Shown: positions 13,192 to 26,170, counted from the first letter of the stretch. The stretch is DNA of 64,000 bases from Neoconidiobolus thromboides FSU 785 (GCA_025603075.1 MU626297.1:62001-126000); one strand, 5' to 3'. Numbers and translations are program-made. The notes: generated by a model not told the origin, from the sequence alone.

Positions 13192-13236
<45 letters not shown>
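13192..13236. repeat. (ATT)n microsatellite
   Basis: A pure ATT tract of about 15 units lies in the short gap between the convergent GRX4 and PIG-H genes, just after the GRX4 stop. It resembles the AAT/ATT runs inside coding genes of this window but is not translated. Confidence 0.85.
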
Positions 13237-13239
<3 letters not shown>

Positions 13240-13244
13240 TTATT

Positions 13245-14003
13245 TTATAATTTATCATTTAATAATAAACAACGGGCTATTTTTAACACAATTATTAAAA
13301 TAGTTGATTCAGGTAATAAATTCTATAATAAAAGTGGAATATTAATATTAATATTAATAATATACAATATTAAAATAAGAAATAATACCCTGAATATTGG
13401 AACTAATTCATTATTATTTTGATTAGTTAATATAGCTAAATAAAATTTAACTTGAAACTTAGTAAATCCTTCTAATATGTAAATTTGTTGAATGTTTTCA
13501 ATTGGTATAAATAAGGTGGTTTTTGATGTTCTTTTAGTTGTTAATTGAATTCCTAATTGTGAAAATATTGTTACTGATTCTAAATAATATTTAATAATTA
13601 TTATATTATTAATATTATATTAAATATATTTTATTAATTACCATATTCTATCCTTTGATATTTGGAATAAATCATATTAAATAGAATAAACAAAAATAAC
13701 AAATGAAACAACTAAATATAAAATGTAAATATAAGATTATTAAAATAAACAAAATAAATAAAGATCAATAAAAACAAATAAACTTACTATTCCAATAAGA
13801 TTTAATAAATAAAGAGTAAAATAGAGTATTAAGGTAATAGTTAATAAATAGTAATACTTTGTTTTACTTTGATTAATTATTTTTATCTTATAACAATTAT
13901 TATCTATATTTTTGTATTCTATTTTATATTTAGACGTTATTATATCTAATTGCTTAATTAATTGTTCTATCTTTTCTTCTATAGGTATTGTTTCTTGCTT
14001 CAT
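13245..14003 (-). CDS. GPI15: PIG-H, subunit of GPI-N-acetylglucosaminyltransferase
   Basis: Four exons on the minus strand run from the ATG at 14001-14003 to a TAA at 13245-13247. Exon 1 encodes a charged N-terminus and a hydrophobic segment (YYYLLTITLILYFTLYLLNL), and exon 2 a second one (LFHLLFLFILFNMIYSKY). Together they form the expected hairpin of membrane helices. Exon 3 gives the PIG-H domain: ESVTIFSQLGIQLTTKRTS, FIPIENIQQIYILEGFTKFQ, then VKFYLAILTNQNNN. The last exon reads NLLPESTILIIVLKIARCLL. PIG-H (yeast Gpi15) is part of the ER complex that adds GlcNAc to phosphatidylinositol, the first step of GPI-anchor synthesis. The motif match is good; the AT-rich gene is easily missed because exons are short. 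Confidence 0.8.
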
Positions 14004-14265
14004 ATTTATTTTATTATTTATATATAATAATGTTTAATTCTATTACAAATTAAAAGAGTATTGAATGAATTTTACTCAATTTTCTAATAAATAGTTTTAT
14101 GATAAATAAGATTGTTATCTACCAATCAATTTCGAATTCATTTTTATCTTAACAAAATTGTAGAATAATCATAATAATAATCAAATATCAAAACAATCAA
14201 ATATCAAAACAATCAAAAACACTTTTTTTATTTTTTATTTTTTATTTTTTATTTAAAAAGAAAAG

Positions 14266-15366
14266 ATGGAAAATGAATTTTTAAATTATTTATCTCAACT
14301 AGATCCCAATGAACAAAATAAATTTTTATTACAACATGGTTTATTAAATCAAAATAATTTTACTTTTTTAAATAATAGTAATAATAATAATAGTAATAAT
14401 AATCACCATCAAAATTTCATTAATTTGAATAATAACTATTCAATACCAGCTACATTATCAATGTCAATTCAACCTGTGACCGAGAATATGACATTACAAT
14501 TAAGGAATATTCAACCGACAACAGAGGACATGACATTAAAACTAAGGAATATCCAACCTATTGTAGAGACTATATCTTCACAAGAAAGACCTTTGAATAA
14601 GATTAATAATAATAAATTAGTACCCACCCCACGAAAAAGTAAAGTATGGAAATATTATTCAGAATTTAAAACTGAACAAGGTTTGGATAAATGTTTTTGT
14701 ATTTTATGTGGAAGAGAATATTTTAATACAACATCTACTTCAACATTAAGAAGTCACCTTTTAGCAAGTCATAAAATTAATTTTAAAGCGGATTCAATGG
14801 AGATTAACTCACCAAGTATGGAGCAAGCGAATAGGAATGATGTGAATGGTAACATTAATGATAATGGTAATAATAATAATGATAGTAATAATAGTAATAA
14901 TAACATAGAAATGGGTAATATTAATTTTGGTAAAAAAAAAGAAATATTTCATAAATGTTTTAAAAAAAAGGGAATCAATAGTGAAAATGGAAAAAAAGAA
15001 ATCGAGAAGTTTCAATGTTTATTTTGTAATAGTTTATTTTCTATTAAGACATCGTCAAGTATTTTATTATTACATATGAAAAGTAAACATGAACAAATGT
15101 TATTAGGAATAGTAGCTTTAAATGATATAAATACAATGAATACTACAATATCAAAACCTATAAACAAAGGTAATAATCCTAATTTTTATGAAAGTTTATG
15201 GTTACATTTTGAGAGAAAGAAAAATTTAGAAGATAAAAAAGTATACTCTTGTAGATATTGTTCTCATTCTTATTCAAGAACTTGTAATTTTATTACTTTA
15301 ATTAAACATTTGAAAAAATTACATAATATTCATCTTGAAGTGGAAACAAATCCAAATTCAAATCCC

Positions 15367-15399
<33 letters not shown>

Positions 15400-15684
15400 T
15401 CACCTAAACTAGCAATGTCTCATACTGATGTATCAATTAACTCATTAGAAGAATTATGTGTATTTAAAACTGAAGAAGTTAAAAGGAATTCCATGTTCAT
15501 TTTGAGTGATTGGTTAAAAGCAAATAATCTAACAATAAGTTTAAATAAGAATCATGCTTTAAATGAATTTTTGTTTTGTATTGATAATAGTATTAATTTA
15601 AATCAATTAAATGAAGATAATAGTCAACGTAGAATATTAAAAGATAGTCGAAATAAAGAATTGTTTCAAACTACAATCATAGGA

Positions 15685-15782
<98 letters not shown>

Positions 15783-17394
15783 AAGTATAGAAAAAGAAAA
15801 TAGTAATTATTATTTATATTCAAAAGATCAAAAGATTAAACAGTGTATGTTTTGTTTAACGTTATTTAGTGAAGAAACTTCGGAATTCACATTAAATCGA
15901 CATTTACATGAAAGTCATAAACAACTATTTATTAATACAATTCAATTAATTCCAAATTCAAGCCAAGATATGGCATTAGCAATAATGGCTAGTAAATTTT
16001 TAATACAAGAATTAAAATCAAATCTTATTTTGCAGCAAGAATTATTTTTAAAATATTTAATTATAAAAGAAATACCAATTTCAATATTTGAATCAAATCA
16101 AATTATTCAAGCTATTGATTATTTATATCAACAAATTGAAATTAGTATGAAACAATTAATACTTAATACAACTTCAGATATTATATTATGTTTAGAATTT
16201 TTACCTTTATTACCTGTGGGTAGTTCTATGATATTAAGTTTATATTTTAAAGATAATAAATATAAAAAGAAAAAAATAATATTAGAAATTGTTAATTATA
16301 AAGTGGATATATTACAAATTCAACCAGAATGGATTCAAATGAAAATTAAAGATATTTTAGTAAAATTTGATATCAATGAATTAAGAATTATTAGTTTATT
16401 AATTAGTATTAATAATAATAATAATAATAATAAAGATAATAATAATTCACAACAATCTTTATCTTCAATTCATCATAATTTCTTAGAACAACTTCAGTAT
16501 CAATTAAATATAATGGGATTTAATACAAATATATTATATTTTTATTGTCAATTAAAACAATTAAATAATAATTTAATAGATATATTTTATAAACATCCCA
16601 TTATTAATAAAGTATTAAAAGGATTAAGATTGAATAAATTAATAATTAATAATTTTAATTTAATTTCCAATGGTCAATTAATATTAAATAAATTAAAATC
16701 TATAGAAATTGTTAATGAATTAATAAATAATTTGGAACTTAGTATTACTATGGAAGATATTAATAAAGTTCAAGAAATTTTAGAAATCTTAATTACAATT
16801 CAATTTAATAGTGATCAACTGTATAACAATTCACAAGTAACATTAGCTCAAGCTTATATAAGTAATCGTAATTTTTTATTAAATTTACAAACTTTATTAA
16901 ATCAACAAATAAGTAATTCCAATAATATATTTACAAAACTTGAGCAAAGTATTAACTCTATACCTAATTTACAAATTAGTTTATGTTTATTATTAGATCC
17001 AAGGTATAAATTAGGTCCAACTACATTAAAAAGTAAATGTGAGTATTTAAAATGGCTACAATTAAGCTATATTCAATGTTGTTTAAGAAATCAAAATAAT
17101 AATAATAATTATTTATTAAATAATAATAATAATAATAATAATAATAATTTACAATCCGAATTAGAGTTATATTTAAGTATGCCATTAATTAATCCCATAA
17201 TTAAACCTATTAATTGGTGGTTGATGGTACAGTATCGATTACCTTTATTATCAAATATTGCTATTTGTTTATTAAATATACCAAGTTATACTAAATTAGG
17301 AGATAATATATTATTAAATTTTAATCAATATGATCAATTTTGTAATATAACAATTAAACAAATTATCATTAACTGGGCATTTAATCAAAATTAA
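14266..17394 (+). CDS. Four-BED-finger protein with hAT-transposase-like body (probably domesticated)
   Basis: A single 1042-codon exon with no stops. Four BED-like zinc fingers are visible. The first, near residues 125-170, has KVWKYYSEF, CFCILCGREYF and LRSHLLASH. The others have CLFCNSLF with LLHMKSKH, CRYCSHSY with LIKHLKKLH, and CMFCLTLF with LNRHLHESH. Asn-rich linkers separate them, including 32 consecutive AAT codons at 15685-15780. The C-terminal half resembles hAT transposases: SLCLLLDPRYKLGP matches the LDPRxK motif, and PINWWLMVQYRLPLLSNIAI matches the C-terminal dimerisation segment (WW..N...P.L...A...L.IP). The usual SER motif after that segment is missing, and I could not identify a convincing acidic triad. 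Loss of catalysis with an intact reading frame suggests a domesticated DNA-binding protein, but an undescribed transposon remains possible. No terminal repeats were found around it. Confidence 0.7.
15685..15780 (+). repeat. (AAT)32 tract encoding poly-asparagine
   Basis: An uninterrupted run of AAT codons lies inside the BED/hAT-like gene between the third and fourth fingers. Absence of synonymous AAC suggests recent slippage expansion rather than old selection on the protein. Confidence 0.9.
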
Positions 17395-17614
17395 ACATTA
17401 TTAATATTATTAACAACAATAATAATAACTGGTATTTCTATTTCTTTATGTTTATATAGCTTCTCAATTCTCTTTTTTGTTTTATTAATAAATTTAAAAT
17501 TATAATAAATAAATAAATAAATAACATCTATTTTTCTATTTTATTTTATTTTATTTTATTTTAAAAATAATAATTCTATGTTTTTTTATTTTTTTTTATT
17601 TTTTTTTATTAATA

Positions 17615-18436
17615 TTAAACTTTACCATCAAATTTATATTCTTTTAAATAAGCTTTATAAGCTAATTTTAATACATATTGTTGCGATGGATCTAACCAAG
17701 TTAAAATAGGTTCAGGAGATAATGGATACATAACATCAAATATATTAAACCAAGCTTCAAATGTTTTCTTACTTTTATTTTCTTCGTTATTATTATTATT
17801 GTTATTTTCATTATAAACAAAGCCTTTAACTAATTTAATTAATAAATAATTTAAATGTTGATTAAAATTCTTATTTTTTTTCATTGCTGATAAACTTTGT
17901 AATAACCTATAAAAGTGAGTTGAACATTCTATAGTTGATAATTTTAATAATAGTTGGATTAGTGTAGGTTCAAAACTAGTTAGTTCTTCATAATGAGATT
18001 TCATTAATTGAGATACTATATTACAATGAATTTCATCATATGTTGGATGTAATGGTATACTTTCTAATATTGTTAATATAATTTCAATTTCATTAGAATG
18101 TAAAATATATTCCTATTAATTATTGATAAATGAAAACATTATTATTATTATTATATTAATCATTACCTTATTAAATATAATTACTTCAATAATTTGAATT
18201 ATTAATTTAATTATCTCATTATTATTATTATTATTATTTACTAATAATAATACTTGAGATAAATAATCTAATACTTTATTTAAATTACGTGAGATTAATT
18301 TCTTGGTACCTGTTAAAATTAAAAAACAACAAGAATTAATAAATATTTTAATAAATAGATTATTAGAATATATTAATTACTTACCTTCTAATCCAAATTT
18401 AAAACAAAAATAATAAAAATATAAACTACTATAAAT

Positions 18437-18469
<33 letters not shown>

Positions 18470-19334
18470 ATTTTGAATTAATCTATTCATTCCTAAATTT
18501 AAACAAGAGTCCCATTGAGTAGATGATAATCTATTAGTAAATTGAATAATTAATTGAATAATACAATTTAAATTGTCCTCTTGATTTTTAATTTGTAATG
18601 AAGTTGAATTTTGACTTAATGAATATTCAAAACTTAATAAAATAGAACTTAATATTGGCAGTAAAATGGAGTTTTCTAGAAAATGAATCGGATATGATTG
18701 AATTAAAATTAAATGTAACTGAAATAATCTTTGAATTATTATTAAATTATTAGGATTATTCTTTGTAAAATTTGATTGTAATTGATGATAATATTGTATT
18801 GATTGTAATAATATAAATTCATATTGTTTATTTTGTAAATTATTATTGCTTAAACTATTACTTAAATTATATAATATTATTAAATCAAATAATTCTAAAA
18901 ATTTATTTAATAAATTATTTGGATTACTATTATCATTATTATAATCATTGTTATTATTTGTAATTGTATTAAATATATGTTCTATCTTAACCCATACTTT
19001 TTTGATTATTTGATTGAATATTATATTAATTAATGATATTGATTTTAATCTATAAATAAATAAATAATCATATAATATATATTATGTATTAATTTTACCT
19101 TTGTAAGTTATTTAAAGAATTTAATGCTAATTCCATAGCAATGATACTAGATTGTCTACATTCATTATCAAAAGTATTATTTTCTTTTTTTATTGTTAAT
19201 GTGTTATTTAAAAATTCTAAAATGAATTCATCTTGTTTATCTGATTGGCTTTTATTTAATTGATTTCCTAAATTTAATAAATATTGTCGAATACCAATTG
19301 ATAATACTTTATTTAATTTTAATTTTAATTGTTG

Positions 19335-19378
<44 letters not shown>

Positions 19379-20081
19379 ATAAAAATTGATTTAATGAGTT
19401 TAATAACCAAGAAATATAAGATTGATCATAGCGAATAAGATGAATACCCATATTATTGTTTATAACTAAATTTATTAATATTGTTAAACTTAATTCCCAA
19501 CTATTATAAATTTGTTGATTTAATGTTGAATTATTATTATTATTATTATTAAATAATTGTTTGATTAATTTTTGTATTGAATAAATAATAACAAATAATT
19601 GATCTCTTAAATTACTATCAATATATTCTTCTGGAAAATAATTGAGTAACATCAAATTATGATTAATTTCTTTTAATACGTTTTCATTACATTGAATATT
19701 ATTATTATTAGTTATTGATATTTTTTGAATTTCAGAAATAATCTGTTGATAATCAATTTCTTCTTTTCCTTCAGTTTGTAAATAATTATTATGATTAAAT
19801 AATAATTTATGTGTTTTACTTAACAAATTGAATACGAATTGATTTTTAAATTTAGTGATCTCATAAAATCGACTACTATTTAACAATTCATATAGGATTG
19901 AATTATATGTATTATTGTTATTATTGATTATTAAATTAGTAATATCATTTAATTGTTGTTTATTTGCTAAACTAATAACTAATGGAAACCAGGGACCAAT
20001 TAATGTCTTCAATAATATATTATTATTACTATTATTATTATTATATTGAATTAAATTAATAGTACAATCTAAAATATTCGA

Positions 20082-20116
<35 letters not shown>

Positions 20117-22271
20117 AATAATAATTAAAATCTAATAATTGAAATAAAAATCGAACTAAACAATTTAAATAATTGCCATTCATTAAATAATAATTGTATT
20201 GATTACTAATACCAATTAATAATTCATTAATAATTGGTTGATTTAAATTATATTTTGGTAAATAATCAATAATAGTATTAATTAATAACAAACAATTGCT
20301 ATTTAATTGATATTCTATTGAATTTAATTGATTACTTATTTGTTGTTGACTATTATTGAATTTAGTTTGCTGAATTTTATTATTAATTTGTAATATTGGA
20401 TTATCTTCAATTTTATTCAAATTTCTAAAATATTCGTTTTGAAAATAATTCAATAATTTATCAAATATTTGTTGTAATAATTGATGGTCTATACAATGTT
20501 TAGGTATACCAAGTAATGTATGAATTAATAATAAAATCACGCTTACTTTATTCCTATTATTGTTACTTTCTTTTTCTGTTTTACTTTTTTTATTTTTATG
20601 TTCTTCTATTAAATTAATCTCAATTTCATCTTGATTTTCTTTTAATATATTCTTCTCATCTACAATGGCTTTAAAAAATAATTGAATAATAACTCCATTT
20701 AACATAATTGAGTTCATTTCTTTTAATAATAATTTATATTGTCTAATAAATGGTCCATAATAAAACAAACTTTGTAATCCTTGCTTCTCATTTTTAATGT
20801 TATACTTTAAACTAGTATTGATAATAGTATTAAAAGATACCTCCCATAATCGTGCATCATGATATTCTTTAATTAATGCTAATGCTAATTCACTGGCTTC
20901 TTGTTGAATGTTTTCTGTCGGATATAAAACTAATTCCCATAATTTTGGTATTTCCTGTTGTACTAATAAATAATCAATTTTAACAAAGGAAGTATAAGCC
21001 TTAATTAAACTAGGTAAATTAACATCATCATTGATATCATAGCTAAATATGATTTGTTTTACTTGTTGTAATATATCCATTTGTTGTTGTTTAATAATAT
21101 CATTTGTTGGTTGATATAGTTCATAATATGCTATTTTTTCTATTATCTTTGATAAGCTAATGATCTGGTAAGTTTTATAATTGTTATTACTTTCTATTTT
21201 AATATTGATTATTACTTTTAATAATTGTAATATAAAACTAAATTCTAATATAACAGCTGGTCGGTTGGGATTTTTTTTAATAAATAAATCAATTAATTGT
21301 GGTAACATCAATAATAAGGTTGGATTAGTATTATTGTTATTTTCTTCTATTGATTTTTTAATCTTTTCAAATAATAATTGGCGATAACTTTGAGTTAATT
21401 CAGACGAATAAATAGTACCATAATCTATTAAATAACTGGGATGAAATAAACTAATACTTAAAAATTCTTTAATTTTTCCTTGTAGTAAAATAATATTTTC
21501 ATTTTCATTTTCATTTAGGTTGTTTTCAATAATCTTATTTAATTGAAATTGGCATTTTAATATTGTTATTAATAATTGATCCACAACTGTTTGAAATAAT
21601 TTTTTATAAGTCGGACTCCAATTAATTAATTTAATAAGATAGCCTGAAAGCATAATTAACAATTCAATAATTGAAGCTAAAAACTGTAATTTTTCTTTTA
21701 AATTGAACTCTTCTTCTTCAACTTCAATAACCTTATCAAACAATAAAAAACATTCCAAATATAATTTAATTAACCCATCCGAATTCATGGCTTCTAAATA
21801 ATTGAAACAAACTGAAAACGCTTTTGTTGATAATACTAATAATTGTTGATAAATTTCTATCTCTTCTTTTCTGTACTCTTGATTTAATTCTTTGATAATA
21901 TATTTTATTGTACTTGTAATAACTGTAACAATGGGTAATTTAGAAAATAAATTTTTTACCTTAATATCCTTATCAAAACTATTTAATTCTTTATTCTCTT
22001 CATTCAATTTCATTAATAATTTAGTAAAAAATGACCAATATCTAATACTTAAATAAGGAGTATCATTTAAATAAGTTGTATGATAAATAGTAGATTTAGA
22101 TATCAATTGAATATTCCATTCTAATAAAAATGTATCTAAATTTTGTAACGTAGTACTGGTAGGGTCTTGTAATACTTTTTCAGCTATTTCTATTTTTTGA
22201 GTGTTGGATAAAGAACTTCCCTTTAAACTTTTGACTAATCGATCTCCGCTAATCTTAAATGGCTCCGACAT
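17615..22271 (-). CDS. URB2: Urb2/Npa2-like nucleolar pre-ribosome assembly protein
   Basis: A long first exon (22271 to about 19097, over 1000 residues) is followed by shorter exons to the TAA at 17615. The product is a helix-rich, Asn-repeat-laden protein of about 1450 residues. The N-terminus (SLSNTQKIEIAEKVLQDP, then LDTFLLEWNIQLI and LSIRYWSFFTKLLMKL) fits the Urb2 N-terminal pattern of a short helical repeat followed by an RYW motif. The C-terminus (LDPSQQYVLKLAYKAYLKEY, then KFDGKV) fits the conserved Urb2 tail (L...V...Y..Y...K..G...V). Urb2 acts in early 60S pre-ribosome formation and rRNA processing. Most of the middle is too diverged to judge by eye. It is divergent from NOP16, another 60S assembly gene, which supports the assignment. 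Poly-N tracts occur at several points. Confidence 0.65.
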
Positions 22272-22471
22272 GATATATTCTATTTCTATTTCTATTAAAA
22301 GTAAAATAAAATAAAATTGAAAATGTAGGATTAATTATTTTTTAACAATCTATCAACTTGATTTAATTGGTTCATTTTAATCTCAATTTTTTTTCGAAAA
22401 GTTAAAATATTGAGCTTTAAAATTGCATTAAACTATTCTTTAACTAAACAACATTGAATAAAAACTAAAGT
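22272..22471. promoter_or_regulatory. Shared 200 bp promoter of URB2-like and NOP16 genes
   Basis: Both flanking genes serve 60S ribosome assembly and are transcribed away from this region. A T-rich stretch near 22387-22405 (CAATTTTTTTTCGAAAAGTT) loosely recalls the yeast RRPE element (AAAWTTTT), but the match is weak in such AT-rich DNA. Confidence 0.35.
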
Positions 22472-23208
22472 ATGGTCAACCCACGCCAACGTCGTAAGCT
22501 TAAAAACCCAGTGCAGAAGCGTAAAGCAAAAAAAACGAATCGAAAAACAGCTGTCCCCGGAATTGCTTTAGTCCAACAACATTGGGATAAATCCAAGTCG
22601 ATTCAAGAAAACTATTCGAATCTCGGACTTATGCAACGGCTTAATAAACCAAAAGGAGGTATAAGTTCTCAAATAACTGAAGATAGCACGAAGCCATTTG
22701 ATTTATCTAATTGTGAATCCATGGATAATGCTACTTTATCAAGATATATTGGACCTGAGTTTGGTGTTATTGAAAGGGATGAAGAGGGTAATATTGTTAA
22801 TATTACTATCGCTGATAAGGAGGATTATATTGATAAACCATTACCTAAAGCTCCAGCTAAAACAGAGTTTATGAAAGGTAAGAATTGATTTCGATTTGTA
22901 AAGGAATATTTGAAAGTTAAATTTTGTTATTGTAGAATTGGAGAGTTTAGCTTCTCAAGAGGTAACTGCAGCTAAATTTATTGGTGAACTAGATAGAAAA
23001 ATGTGCGTTCAATTGATAAATAAATATGGCGATGATTTTAAGGTAAGAAAGTTTATAAATTATTGTTTATCGTTTTAATTAATGCTTGTTTTAAATACAA
23101 TAGGCTATGTCAAGGGATCATAAAATTAATATGAATCAACTTACACCTAAACAAATTAAAAGGTTGATTGAGAAATATCATAGCATTGTTGGAGAAGGAA
23201 AAGAATAG
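22472..23208 (+). CDS. NOP16: Ribosome biogenesis protein Nop16
   Basis: Three exons end with TAG at 23206-23208. The N-terminus (MVNPRQRRKLKNPVQKRKAK, then KTNRKTAVPGIALVQQHWDK) is strongly basic and carries the family pattern, including the QxxWDKxxxxxxNYxxLGL signature (NYSNLGLMQRLN). The C-terminal part (AAKFIGELDRKMCVQLINKY, then GDDFKAMSRDHKINMNQLTP and KQIKRLIEKYH) is the conserved Nop16 end. Nop16 is a nucleolar component of early 60S pre-ribosomes. At about 200 residues it fits the family. Confidence 0.93.
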
Positions 23209-23898
23209 GTTCTATTTTTGGTGTTAGAAAAAGAAAGAAATATTATAGAGAAATTATTAAATTTTTATTTACAATTTATTCATATACTTTTAATTATGTT
23301 ACTTTTAATTATGTTACTTTTAATTATGTTACTTTTAATTATATTCCAATTGACTTTTTTATTAAAGTAACACATTTATTAAGTTTATACACTAAAGTTA
23401 TGTCCTTATTGAGTTCATATTCTTAGTTAGGTAGGGAAATATCTATTAAAATCTCTTGCTTATTTAGTTTTAGAATAAGCTACATAATAGCTATAAATGG
23501 AACTATCATGTTATAATTTATTCAATGCCTAGGACCTTGGGTTATGAATGATAATATTAAAATAGTTTAAATAATCTAATATTTTTTATAACACTGTTAG
23601 CTAATGATTTATTTTATTTATTAGATATTCAATTATAAATATAAATGATTGTGTTGACTATTTGTTTGCCAATTTCTATATTATATATATACCATCTTAT
23701 ATAAATTTGAATAAAGTATCATATTACTTAACTTAATAGCTATTGATATTCTCATTATTTATTATAAAAACACATTACAATCTAAAATATAGAAATTTAA
23801 AATAAAGGTAAGAATAAAAATTATAAAGTTAGTTTATTCTATAACACCATTAATATATATATCAAACCGTCAACTTTCTATACTCCTTTGCACCCGTT
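23209..23898. other. Intergenic region between convergent NOP16 and GPATCH4 genes
   Basis: No gene is seen. It contains a four-copy 15 bp tandem repeat at 23285-23344, listed separately; the rest is plain AT-rich sequence. Confidence 0.55.
23285..23344. repeat. Four tandem copies of a 15 bp unit
   Basis: The unit TACTTTTAATTATGT is repeated four times with only the last copy changed at its end (ATTATA). It lies about 75 bp after the NOP16 stop codon, in what is probably 3' flanking DNA. It is noncoding. Confidence 0.9.
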
Positions 23899-24864
23899 CT
23901 ACTCCTTCTTTTTACTTTTCTTTTCTTTTTTCTCCTCTTTTTCCTTTTTACTTTTTTTTTCTTTCTTTTCTTTCTTTACCTTCTTTTCTTTTTTCTCTTT
24001 TTTAATATCCTCCCCTTCCCTTTTTTCCTTCTTAACTTTCCCACTCATAATAGTTTCATTAACTTCAACTACTTTCGCAATATCGGCTCCTGTTCTAACT
24101 AGTTTTCCCACTTGTTCAGCGCGAGCACCTTTACGTGCACTCAATCTTCCACAAGCTTCAAACAAAGCTTCATCACTGATTTTAGTAGTAAAATCTCTAT
24201 ATTAATGTAAAATATTAACATTTTTATCAATTTTTCACCAGAACAAAGCTAAATTTACTCTACTTGAAAGTCAGCAGCGGAAGACTTATTAAAATAACCA
24301 TATAATGTATTCTTTAAAATAATTTGATGTTGGTTTAAAATTCGAATTGGACCTGAAATAACTTGTTCCTCTTTTTCCTCTTTTTTTTGCTTTTTTCCAG
24401 ATGGTCGTTCAATACTGATAATACCCATTGTATTCTTTTCAATTGATTCGATATCAGTACTTTTTACTTGAATTTCCTATTGACCATTTTCTATTAATAA
24501 AAAATTCGTTTGTTTAATATTAACTAAAGACTTACCCCATTTTCATTATCGACTTGAACAGTTGAAGATACTTTATTATAAACATGATCCCACCATGCAA
24601 ACTCATAATCATTTTTAGCACCTACCTAATAGCAATAATAAAATTTTATCTTGATATTATTATTATCATTAAATTACCCCTCTAGTATCAGATTTTTTAG
24701 CTACAGTAATAGCTTTTTTTATACCTTTTCTATCTTTTCCCAAACCTTCTCCTCTAGTAGGTGTTTATATTAATATCTTTTGATTTATATATTTCCATTA
24801 ATCCAAGTACTTACTTGCTCCATCCTTGATTTCTTAAATGTTTTTCAGCAAATGGCCCGGTCAT
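23899..24864 (-). CDS. GPATCH4: G-patch domain protein, GPATCH4-like
   Basis: About five exons on the minus strand run from the ATG at 24862-24864 to the TAG at 23899. The N-terminus MTGPFAEKHLRNQGW followed by KGEGLGKDRKGIKKAITVAK is the G-patch (GW.KGEGLGK). The next segment, YEFAWWDHVYNKVSSTVQVD, is the conserved stretch that follows the G-patch in human GPATCH4 (W-W-[DN]-xx-[FY]). A domain with FEACGRLSARKGARAEQVGK comes next, then a long KKEKK-rich tail of about 45 residues. G-patch proteins activate DEAH-box RNA helicases; GPATCH4 is nucleolar and linked to DHX15 and rRNA modification. The lysine-glutamate tail is typical of nucleolar proteins. Its position next to NOP16 extends a local ribosome-biogenesis cluster. 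Confidence 0.85.
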
Positions 24865-25084
24865 TTTGAGTAGGGTAATATTAATAAAATAATTAATCAA
24901 GTTTTTCTGTTAAAATGGTTCCTGCCTTATGCAAATTTAGTGGTAAAATTAAGGTCAAGAACTTTTAATCTAAAGTTTTGCAATTTGGGTAAAAAGACTG
25001 GGCAAAAATAGGAAATTGCAGGTTGCTAAAGTTTTGTACTTTTCAAAATTTTAAGCCATACGAAGATAAGATAAATTATCAAAT

Positions 25085-26170
25085 GAAGCCAACAAATTCT
25101 TTGAAGCTTTAGCAGCCCGTGAAGTTTTCAGTAAACCTAAAGTGAAGCCTATGGATAAAAAAGACAGGCTTAATAAATAGAAAGGTGTAAGAATACAAAG
25201 TTTGACTGAAGATGAAAAAACAAAAAGCAGAAACTAGAAAGCGCGTGAATGATGTAAATGAAACTAATATTGATTTTCATTCTAATATTTATGATTTAGG
25301 TGGATTAAAAGACATAATACTAAAAAATTCGATCAGCTACACATATGGAGATTTAGAACTATTAAAAACAGTGAGGAAAATAGTCATTAATATTTAATAT
25401 CAAACATATTCTAGAAAGCTCATGAGCCTAGAACAATAAAACAAATAGCGAAGTAAATTAACATCAAAGGATGGGAAGAGTCTAGGTTGTATGATCATTT
25501 AAAAATAGTTGACAAAGTTACCTACAATCTTGAAAATGATACTTCGAATTAAAGTAATTTTCAATCTAAAAAAAATCAAACTAATCATATAGGCCCGATT
25601 ATGTTGTAAAAGAACCTGATGATTTATTTAAAATTGTTTGTCTTCAGTATAGGGATAACTCAAATGAGAGAGTGATTCTTTAACTGGACTTAAAACAAAA
25701 AGGCTTGTTGAATCCATAATGGGTTTAGTTCCTTTTGCAGAAAATTTTATAGAAGTAAAAAAGTATGTTTTTAAAGAAAAGCGCGGAATGAAAAGCTTAC
25801 ATTATAAAATTTACACTATGTCATGTGATGTTGCTGATAATATAGAGATAGTAGTGTAAAATTATAGGATTTTCATTATTTTATAATTTATGGTCATGTG
25901 GGGGTAAACTTGGGGCACTTGATCAAACAGATCTTATATCCCAGATGGAGAAGAGTGAGTTTAGTTTAGATCAATATCTTTTGCTTGTATTGCTATAGAG
26001 GACTTAAAAACTATGGGGAAACCTTTATTAAAAAAGGATACAGAGGTAAGTTATGCTATAGTTTTAGCACTGTTTATTGTAAACAACTTAAAGGGTTCAA
26101 AGCCAATTGTTGAAAAACCTTATCAATCTAGGCAAAAGCAGAAGCGTACCAATATTCACTTGCCTTAAAC
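25085..26170 (+). pseudogene. Decayed coding-like sequence of unknown origin
   Basis: Several stretches are less AT-rich than the surroundings and read as plausible protein, but in different frames interrupted by stops. Near 25093-25180: KFFEALAAREVFSKPKVKPM. At 25212-25397: an open stretch of 61 codons. Near 25690-25860: ESIMGLVPFAENFIEVKKYV, then HYKIYTMSCDVADNIEIVV. Near 25996-26165: IAIEDLKTMGKPLLKKDTE. I could not assign a family. It may be a degraded mobile-element gene or an inactivated host gene; a functional gene with several introns cannot be fully ruled out. Confidence 0.3.

Noticed and set aside
13192-13236. Tandem repeat as a CRISPR array or other structured locus
   Set aside because: It is a simple ATT microsatellite with no spacer structure, and the window is eukaryotic nuclear DNA.
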